From an uncultured Gammaproteobacteria bacterium (GTDB taxonomy: Bacteria; Pseudomonadota; Gammaproteobacteria; Arenicellales; JAANXG01), in NCBI GenBank assembly GCA_947258785.1, contig CAMYJT010000010.1:47873-111872 (forward strand): a stretch of 64,000 bases of DNA, given 5' to 3'. The notes below the pieces were generated by a model, which ran no database searches, was not told where the DNA came from, and saw only the letters and a list, made by a program, of their open reading frames with translations. A program made the position numbers and the translations under genes. Below are positions 37,404-44,600 of the stretch, piece by piece. The stretch's first letter is position 1. Each line of letters begins with the position of its first letter.

Positions 37404-37872
37404 GCAGTGCGGGTAACCGGTCGAGCCGATGAAAAGCAACGATGTGTTCCGGCGCATCGTTCAGGACGTCGCCGTCCGCTTCCAACCAGGCGTGGCCATA
37501 CAGCGCGCCGCCGTGCTTGCGAACGCCGATGGCGAGTCGTACCGGGCTCTCCCCATGGCCCCCGCAAAGCGCATGGAGGGCGAGACTCCGGCCCAGGCAA
37601 TTGATCGGCAGGACATGGTTGCGGGCGGCAATTGCGACCGCCCGGGCCTGCCGACGGCAGCGCCGCAGAGTCGCGGGACCGGTTGGGCGCTGCACGTGGT
37701 TCTGCTGCAACACGCGATTGAAGCGGGACTTCCACCACCGATAGGGCAGAACTGCAATGCCCGCCTGAACCAGCCCCAGACACCACCATGCGCGGAACAC
37801 GTCGTAGACCTCTCCAGGCGTCAGGGTGGCTGCCGTGGACAGCTTTCTACGCAGTATTTTGAATAAGCGCAT
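37390..37872 (-). CDS. Lasso peptide biosynthesis B2 protein (transglutaminase-like leader peptidase)
   Basis: A 160-aa protein of standard B2 length. The catalytic triad is intact: Cys92 in PINCLGRSLALHAL, His127 in YGHAWLEADG and Asp139 in VLND. The 'VRLAIGVRKHGGALYGHAW' strands match the B2 fold. B2 cuts the leader from the lasso precursor after the conserved Thr-x and hands the core to the cyclase. The start overlaps the B1 gene by 26 bases, so B1 and B2 are translationally linked. It is the only B2 in the window. Confidence 0.92.
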   Translation of the reverse strand: MRLFKILRRKLSTAATLTPGEVYDVFRAWWCLGLVQAGIAVLPYRWWKSRFNRVLQQNHVQRPTGPATLRRCRRQARAVAIAARNHVLPINCLGRSLALHALCGGHGESPVRLAIGVRKHGGALYGHAWLEADGDVLNDAPEHIVAFHRLDRLPALQPKF

Positions 37873-38110
37873 GGCGCCGCAGATCTTCGATCAACGCGTG
37901 AATGTCACGCTCCAGGCGGTCCGGTTCTACGTCGAATTCGTTCAACAGACACCGCTTCAACGACGGTATATCCTTGCCTTCCTGGAGCAACTGCACGATG
38001 CGGGCGCCGACTTCATTGAGACCGTAATACTGGCCATCCGCCGGATTAAGGATCACCATCTCGTCAGCGACCTCCTGGAGTAAGACGTTAGGTGCGAGTT
38101 TGATCGGCAT
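37847..38110 (-). CDS. Lasso peptide biosynthesis B1 protein (PqqD-like leader recognition)
   Basis: The ATG at 38110 gives 87 aa, the normal size for a stand-alone RiPP recognition element; an in-frame GTG at 38155 would overlap the kinase stop. PqqD-family pattern: LAPNVLLQEVADEMVILNP, DGQYYGLNEVGARIVQLL, then a helical bundle to the end. B1 binds the Y-x-x-P motif of the leader and presents the precursor to B2. It lies 20 bases after the kinase gene and overlaps B2. No second B1 accompanies the right-hand lasso genes. Confidence 0.9.
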   Translation of the reverse strand: MPIKLAPNVLLQEVADEMVILNPADGQYYGLNEVGARIVQLLQEGKDIPSLKRCLLNEFDVEPDRLERDIHALIEDLRRHALIQNTA

Positions 38111-38130
38111 CAGGCGTTTCGACGAAGTAA

Positions 38131-39165
38131 TTAATCCGAATTGGAATCGGAACACACATCCTGCATGACTTCTTCATAGACCTGCCCAAGATAACACATT
38201 CCGGAAGGGTAGGTGAGACGGCATACAGTTACGGATTCGGCCAGTTGGGCCAGGGCGGCGAGGCGGCCGGGTTGCAGACCCAAGGGTTCGATCGATCTGG
38301 CGGCGAACGACCCACGGGCGAGCTCTATGACCGCTTCCGACGGCGCCAAGCGGCGGATTCCTAGAGTGGCGTTGTCATCCACTACCCGGTCGGGCAGGTA
38401 GATACGACTGATTGGCGTGGCCAGCGTGCAGAAGCGGCCAATGCCCTCCTCACCGACCGGGATGCGCCGCTTCCGGACTTTCGGGTGCACACAGGGCAGG
38501 GCTTCCGCAGGATTGAGGAAGCGATCGGCGACCTTCGACGACAGACGCAGTTGCGGATAGCCCGGCCGTGCGAAGGCCCGGTGTTGATCCAGCGAAACGG
38601 CCAAGACGTCGTCGGTGAGCAGCGCGTGCCGCCGCTGGAGAAATGTCGCCGCCAGCGTAGATTTACCGCCGCCGCTGTGCTCCATGAACACCACCGCCCT
38701 TCCATTCACTACTACCGCCGACGCGTGTAAAGCCGGCAGGCCGTTCAACTCCAGCCACAGAGCCGTTACCGCGCCCAAAAAGTGGAGCTCAATCAATTGT
38801 GGGTCACCGCCCGGTTTGGGAATATACTGAATCCTGCGCAGGGAAACCGTAAAGGCAGCGAAACTTGGATATCTCAGCAGCAGACCATCCGCGCTGTCTT
38901 GTATATCCAGCAACGGTTGATTGCACAGGATTAAGTCGCTGACGTAGCGGCGGGTCGGATTTCCAAATGCCGGTTGGGTGTAACCGCGCACGAATTCGAC
39001 TTGAGTGCTTCCTGCCGCCGGTGTCAATGGCGAGACGAATGGATAATCCGTCTCCCAGACAAACCCGTACAACGTAAACTTCCTCAACGGCAAAGTCACA
39101 CGATCGAGAGACACCTCGGGACGGTGGCGTGGGTCGATTGAAACAACCGGCGATGATCGAGGCAA
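38131..39165 (-). CDS. HPr-kinase-like lasso peptide kinase (left half)
   Basis: The frame starts at a TTG (39165); a GTG about 22 codons later is possible. Up to 344 aa. The N-terminal half is a beta-rich domain that includes 'LPLRKFTLYGFVWETDYPF'. The kinase core carries the P-loop EHSGGGKST (about 162-170), acidic TDDVLAV at about 184-190 and a 'RKRRIPVGEEG' segment. HPr-kinase-like enzymes in lasso clusters of the paeninodin type phosphorylate the C-terminal Ser of the precursor. Here the adjacent precursor ends in Gly-Gly-Thr, so Thr is the possible acceptor; this is inference. It lies 79 bases after the precursor gene. Confidence 0.82.
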   Translation of the reverse strand: MPRSSPVVSIDPRHRPEVSLDRVTLPLRKFTLYGFVWETDYPFVSPLTPAAGSTQVEFVRGYTQPAFGNPTRRYVSDLILCNQPLLDIQDSADGLLLRYPSFAAFTVSLRRIQYIPKPGGDPQLIELHFLGAVTALWLELNGLPALHASAVVVNGRAVVFMEHSGGGKSTLAATFLQRRHALLTDDVLAVSLDQHRAFARPGYPQLRLSSKVADRFLNPAEALPCVHPKVRKRRIPVGEEGIGRFCTLATPISRIYLPDRVVDDNATLGIRRLAPSEAVIELARGSFAARSIEPLGLQPGRLAALAQLAESVTVCRLTYPSGMCYLGQVYEEVMQDVCSDSNSD

Positions 39166-39244
39166 TGCCGAATCCGCCGGGGATCCGGCATCTCAGAGTA
39201 CGTACGCGGTGTGCCGGGGACTGGTCAATCCTGAGACCCGACGG

Positions 39245-39418
39245 TCAGGTGCCTCCGGATCCCGAGAGCCCGTCCGTACTGCCGCTGGATGGACCGCGGG
39301 TCAAGTCTTTGATTCGACCCCACTCAGTCAATACCGGCTGCGTGTACGTCTTCTTGGGTTGCGCAGGGGCGTGTGAGTGCTTATCGCGGTCTGTTCGGGT
39401 CTTGTGTTTCAAGGTCAT
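39245..39418 (-). CDS. Lasso peptide precursor A1 (57 aa)
   Basis: This short gene fills the gap between cyclase 1 and kinase 1. The ATG at 39418 sits directly after GGAGGGG; a TTG two codons on has better spacing. A Lys/His-rich start is followed by the leader pattern YTQPVLTEWGRIKDLTR, which has the lasso features Y-x-x-P-x-L, Gly and a Thr at -2 of the cleavage site. The predicted core is GPSSGSTDGLSGSGGT (residues 42-57): Gly1 and Asp8 would close an 8-residue macrolactam ring, leaving a tail of 8. No aromatic or large residue other than Leu is present to lock the tail. Order C-A-K-B1-B2 supports the assignment. Nothing here was tested beyond reading the sequence. Confidence 0.9.
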   Translation of the reverse strand: MTLKHKTRTDRDKHSHAPAQPKKTYTQPVLTEWGRIKDLTRGPSSGSTDGLSGSGGT

Positions 39419-39469
39419 CCCCTCCGTCTTGTTAACACTAAGTGTAACCGAATTTAACCGATAGATACA

Positions 39470-41362
39470 TCAAACGCCCGGCGCCGTGGCGAGTTCGCGC
39501 AGCCACAATTCCAATGAAATCGGCACCCAGAGTTTGGTGCCGGAGACGGAATCTGAACCGGCACGGAACCGTTGCCAAACGTGGCGAAGCCGTGCTCGAT
39601 CGGTGTAGCCGAGCCGCGCTGAAAGCGGGTCGACAAACAGGTCATCGATGCGTTCTGCGGAGACCGTACGCAGGCTGTAATCCACGAACGCACTCGGATA
39701 GGTCTTGCCGGTACGCTCGCGAATCGTCGCCGGCAAGGCCTCGCCCATGGCGGCGCGTAACAGCAGCTTGGTTCGGACCGCCCTGAACAATTGCTCGTCC
39801 GGTACGGACAGGGTGTACTCGACGAGACGCCGGTCCAGAAATGGGTGTCGATACTCCACCCCGTACGGCGAGGCCGTTCGGTCCAGGTAATACACCGCCC
39901 GAGCCACCGCCCCCAAGTGGAACATTTCGTTGATTCGCAGCCGGCGAGCGAATCCGCCATGGATCCGTATGGATCCGTCGACCTGCCGTACGCGACGGCT
40001 GAGCCGCAAGCGTTGTGCGAAGCGGTCACTCAACCAGGGGGGGAGGGCGGGATCGGTTCCCGGGAGGACCGCGCGCAACGGGGCCTTGGCCGTGGTCGGG
40101 ATGAGTGGATTTACGAGGTGGCGTTTGATCAGCGTCGTGATCGGGGTGTCCGAATGGCGGGCGTGGCGATGAATATCCCGAAACACGGTCAGATCGCCGC
40201 GGATCAAGCGATCGAGCCAGGACCGGGCACTGCCGGTCAAGAGGCTGTCACCGCCATGGCCGCTGAACAACACCCTGATACCGTCTTCTTGGCAGCGACG
40301 ATGCAGGTGCTGTTCCGCGCCGACAAAGCCGAGAAACGGCGACTCGCGCTGAGGCCGGTAGGCATCCGGATCCGACAGCAGCCAGTAACGCTCGATGGGG
40401 ACCGGCTCGATGACGAGGCCTAGTTGATCGTTCAGGCAGCGGCTGTAGACGCGCTCATCGCACTCGGGCAGCCGATCGAAGACGTAGCTGAATGCCCTTA
40501 GGCCCTGGGACGACCGCAGTCGGTGGGCCACGGTCGCAACGGACGCCGAGTCCAGTCCGCCACTCAGGCTCACCGCTGGCCGCTCAACGCCCTGGATGCG
40601 GTCCGCGACGGCACGCGAGAACAGTTCCCGGAACCGCTCTGCGTACGCCTCCGGGCGCGGAAAGCGAGTCTCCGGCAGGTTCTCTGGACGCCAGTACCGG
40701 TAGAGCTCGGTCATCCCTGGCCGCGCCACGAGCGTGTGGCCGCGGGGCAGGCGCCGGACCGACTCGAAGAATGAGAGTGCTTCTTCTCGCGGATAATCGA
40801 CCAAACAATCTGCAATGGCTTGCTCATCGAGGTTGGCGCCGACCGACGGGTGTTGAATAAGCTGCTGGGCCTCGGAAGCGAAACAAAATCCGTTTGTCCA
40901 GCTCGCGTAATGCAGCGGCCGCAAGCCCAGCGCGTCGCGCGCGCAGTACAGGGTCCGTTCGGCGTCGTCCCATACGGCGAAGGCAAAATCACCGATGAGG
41001 TGAGTCGCGCAGTCGCCTTCCCATTTTAGGTACGCCGCCAGGATTAGACCGGTGTCACCGGCCCCGGACAGCTCCGGACAGAGCACTCCGCCGAGCGTAG
41101 CGCAGAGATCCTCGCGGTTGTCAATCCGTGCGTCGGCGGTAATCAGCCAGTGGCGTGCGCCCCGTGAGTGGTGCAGCGGAGATGATGAAGGCGCCTGTGC
41201 CGTCGTGGTATTCAGCGCCAGGTGGGCGAGACTACAACGCTCCCCGTGCCGGTAAGTGATGCCATCGGGTCCACGGTGTGCGGCGGCGACGGTCATGGCC
41301 TTCAACACGTCTCCGTCGATGGGCCGATCGTCAAAGTGAACGATGCCCGCTATGCCGGCCAT
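39470..41362 (-). CDS. Lasso cyclase C1 (asparagine-synthetase-like)
   Basis: The ATG at 41362 (MAGIAGIVHFDD) gives 630 aa; the longer frame upstream has no family features. It has the AsnB layout: an N-terminal glutamine amidotransferase-like domain (about 1-190) and a C-terminal ATP-pyrophosphatase domain with the P-loop SLSGGLDSASVA and a later GHGGDSLLTG. The catalytic Cys2 of true asparagine synthetases is Ala here, as in lasso cyclases, which adenylate the Asp/Glu side chain of the core and do not need glutamine. The enzyme should join Gly1 to Asp8 of the precursor encoded 51 bases downstream. Confidence 0.9.
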   Translation of the reverse strand: MAGIAGIVHFDDRPIDGDVLKAMTVAAAHRGPDGITYRHGERCSLAHLALNTTTAQAPSSSPLHHSRGARHWLITADARIDNREDLCATLGGVLCPELSGAGDTGLILAAYLKWEGDCATHLIGDFAFAVWDDAERTLYCARDALGLRPLHYASWTNGFCFASEAQQLIQHPSVGANLDEQAIADCLVDYPREEALSFFESVRRLPRGHTLVARPGMTELYRYWRPENLPETRFPRPEAYAERFRELFSRAVADRIQGVERPAVSLSGGLDSASVATVAHRLRSSQGLRAFSYVFDRLPECDERVYSRCLNDQLGLVIEPVPIERYWLLSDPDAYRPQRESPFLGFVGAEQHLHRRCQEDGIRVLFSGHGGDSLLTGSARSWLDRLIRGDLTVFRDIHRHARHSDTPITTLIKRHLVNPLIPTTAKAPLRAVLPGTDPALPPWLSDRFAQRLRLSRRVRQVDGSIRIHGGFARRLRINEMFHLGAVARAVYYLDRTASPYGVEYRHPFLDRRLVEYTLSVPDEQLFRAVRTKLLLRAAMGEALPATIRERTGKTYPSAFVDYSLRTVSAERIDDLFVDPLSARLGYTDRARLRHVWQRFRAGSDSVSGTKLWVPISLELWLRELATAPGV

Positions 41363-41553
41363 GATGTCAGTCCGAAGGGTGTGTTTTTCCGTCAGGCACA
41401 ACCACACACAATCCTCAGCCGGTGCGACGCAACTCTGAGGGCTTCCGATCACACCAAATGGGACGGTGTGAAACAACTACAGATCCGCCCGTCTCGGGCA
41501 GGTGGATCACCGAGTACTTGTAAAGCAGAATTTGTGTGCGAGAGGCGGCGGAC

Positions 41554-41580
41554 CGCGCTGCAGCTTCCCGCTGCAGCGCG
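41554..41580. terminator. Perfect 11-bp hairpin after the Ser/Asp-repeat gene
   Basis: CGCGCTGCAGC (41554-41564) and GCTGCAGCGCG (41570-41580) flank a TTCCC loop. On the minus strand it lies about 70 bases after the stop of the Ser/Asp-repeat gene and before cyclase C1. It is probably a transcript-end or processing structure; there is no U-run. Confidence 0.4.
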
Positions 41581-41648
41581 ACTTCATTCCTTATGTGCAC
41601 CGTCAGCGCTAGTCCGTGCTGGCGCCGTCACCGCCGCAGTCGTCGTCG

Positions 41649-44600
41649 CTAGTTGCTGTGGCCGTCGTCGGAGCTGCTGCCGTCGTCGCTGCTCTTGTCG
41701 TCACTGCTGCTGCCGTCGTCGCTGCTCTTGTCGTCACTGCTGCTGCCGTCGTCGGAGCTGTTATCGTCATCCGGGCACACGTGCTTGCGGTCATCGCTTG
41801 AGCTGTCGTCGTCGCTGCTGCTGCCGTCGTCGGAGCTGTGGCCGTCGTCGCTGCTGCTGCCGTCGTCCGAGCTGTGGCCGTCGTCGCTGCTGCTGCCGTC
41901 GTCGCTGCTGCTGCCGTCGTCGCTGCTCTTGTCGTCGCTGCTGCTGCCGTCGTCGGAGCTGTGGCCATCGTCACTGCTGCTGTCGTCGTCGGAGCTGTGG
42001 CCGTCGTCGCTGCTGCTGCTGTCGTCGTCACTACTGCTGCTGTCGTCGTCGTGGGGGGGGCATTCCTCCGGCGGACACAGCGGGCCTCCGTGAAGGCTGA
42101 CCCCGGCCAGGACCTCGAAGTCGCCGCGCACCAGACCCGGTCCGATGGGCTGCGAACAGCTGGTGTGGATCTTGGTGTTGAAGTGACCGTTGACGGTGAT
42201 GACGATCTCCGTGCCCAGGGTGCCGTTCTTCCAGGTGCCGCTGAAACTGAATCTGCCGCCCGGCTGGACGACGTCGTCGAACACCGCCACGCCGTCTTTC
42301 TTCTGCCGCACCACGATGTGGGCATTGGCCACGGTGCCCAGATAACGCAGCGTCAGGTCGGTGACCTTGCCCTCACAGACCCCGCACACCCCGGGTCCGA
42401 AACCGAAGTCGTAGGTCAGGACATCGGTGTCCACGACGGTGTCGGTGATCGAGGTCGGGGTAGTCGGCGCGCGGCCGTCCAGCAGGCCGAGCGGGGCGTA
42501 ACCGAAATTGACGCCGCTCACGTCGCCGCCCGATACCGTGACCGGATGCCCGACGACACCCGCCGCCGTGGTCGGCAGCAGGTCGGCGAGCAGGTGGTCG
42601 TCGTCGGTGATGATCAGCTCGTAGTCGCCATCCGGGAGACCCGGAAAGGTGAAGGCCCCGTTCGCGTCCGTGATTGCCTTGGCCGCGACGAGGTGACCGC
42701 TGAAGGCATCGACCAACGCGACGGTGACTCCGGCGAAGGTTGTCAACTCATCGGCGTCTTGCACCCCGTTCCTGTTGCTGTCCAGCCACACCACGTCGGA
42801 GACGGCGAACAGCGGGCCGTCGCTGTAACCGAAATCGGCCGTCAGATCGGTTTCATTGGCCAACACACTGAGCGTCGGCATTGGGGAACCGGCGCTCAGG
42901 GTGAAGCCAGTTAATACCTCGTCGCCGGTACCAGGCAGTCCGTCCGGCCCGAGGTCCGTGACCTCGACCGTGTAGGTGCCCGGGGGGAGATCCGCGAACA
43001 GGTAGCGTCCACCCACCGTGCTGGTGGTCCGGTTGACCGAGCTGCCGTCGTCCGCCGTGCCCGTCAGGCTGAGGGTGACGCCGGTGGGTCCGAACTCTTC
43101 GTCCTCCGGTGTGCCGTTCAACGGTAGTGACTCGATCCACACCAGGTCGCCGATGGCGGCGGTGCCCGGGGCGGTCGTATAGCCGAAATCCAAGTCATCG
43201 CGGGTCTCACCGGGGGCGAGGGTGATCGTCGGTGTCGGATCGGCGCCGGAGGTCAGCATAAGCCCGGCCGGCACGGTGCTGTCGACCACGTCGACGTAAT
43301 AGTCGCCCGCGGGCAGGCCGTCGAAGTGGTAAAAGCCATTGACGTCGGTGCCGGTCGACGCCACCGCCATGTTGGTCACAGCGTCGAACAGCGTGACCGA
43401 GACGTTCGGGATACCCGGTTCGTTCGGGTCCTGGACGTTGTCGCCGTTGATGTTCAGCCAGACGCGGTCGCCGAGCCGGGCGAGGGTCGTCGCCATGGCC
43501 GAGTTGTCGGGGTCGACTACTACCGTGTAGGTGCCGGGGCCTACTTCAAAGGTGTATTCGCCGTTTGCATCGGTGACCGCGCTGCTCACCGGGCGTCCGT
43601 CGCCGTCGAGCAGGTTGACCACCACGCCGGGTATCCCGGGTTCACCGGCATCCTGCACGCCGTTGCTGTTTTGATCATCGAACACGGTGTCGCCGATCAG
43701 CAGCGGATTCAGGCCGTAACCGAAATCGTAGGTGAGTACGTCGGTGGTGGCGACGAACTGGCTGATCTTCTGTGGAATGGTGACCGGGTTGATGCCGGGC
43801 GCGGTGTTCGTGGCGTCGAACAATTGCAGGGGATCGTTGTAGCCGAAGTCGTTGCCGGTCACGTCGGCGCCGGCCATGGTCACCCGCTGACCCCGGAATC
43901 CCGCATTGGTGGTGGGAAACAGGTCTGTTAACACACCGTCCACATCTCTGACCAACAGGCGGTAGTTGCCGTTCAATACCTCGGGGAACACGAACACGCC
44001 GTTGGCGTCGGTCACCGCGGTGGCGATGACCACGCGGTCGCCGAACAGTTCAGCGGCGCCCGGATTGGTGTTCACCAGGTTCACCGTCACGCCGGCCAGG
44101 CCAAGTTCGTCGAAGTCGCGGGTGCCGTCGCGGTCGCTGTCCAGCCAGACCGAATTGGTAATCGAGTTAACGGCACCGCCGGTATAGCCGAAATCCTTGT
44201 CCAGCACGGTGTCACCGGCGGCCACGGTGAACTCGGCGGTGGGGTTGCTGCCCACGGTCAGCGCAAAGCCGTTCAATCGATCGCGGAAGTCCGTGACCTC
44301 CACCGTGTAGGTGCCGGGCAGGACGTTGGTGAAGAGATAGCGCCCGCCGTTGGTGTCGGAGGTGGCGATGGGGTCGTTGTCGTCGAAATCGCCGGGTATC
44401 CCGTTGGGACCGGCGGGGGTCAGCAGGGCCATGGTCACGCCGGTGACACCGACCTCATCGGCGGTCCGGATCCCGTCCGGCGTGCTGTCGATCCAGACCG
44501 TATCGCCGATCACCGCACGAAGGAGCGGATTGGCGTTGCTGTAACCGAAATCCACGTTATCGACCCGCTCGCCCACGGCAAGGCTCACTGGACTCGAGTC

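Noticed and set aside
39166..39244. Second precursor peptide after A1
   Set aside because: An ATG frame near 39190 exists but lacks the Y-x-x-P leader motif and a Gly-led core.
39470..41362. Housekeeping asparagine synthetase
   Set aside because: Cys2 is replaced, and the gene sits with lasso B1, B2 and precursor genes; a lasso cyclase fits better.
41415..41600. Small minus-strand frame containing LPETGG just after the Ser/Asp-repeat gene
   Set aside because: It looks like a sortase signal that the Ser/Asp protein lacks, but it is a separate frame after the stop, with no hydrophobic segment after the motif and no sign of a sortase gene. It is probably chance.
41609..42325. Long frames rich in Thr/Ala or Leu/Ser over the Ser/Asp tract
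   Set aside because: They are other-frame readings of the same trinucleotide repeats (for example TTAAATT and LLPSSLLL), not genes.
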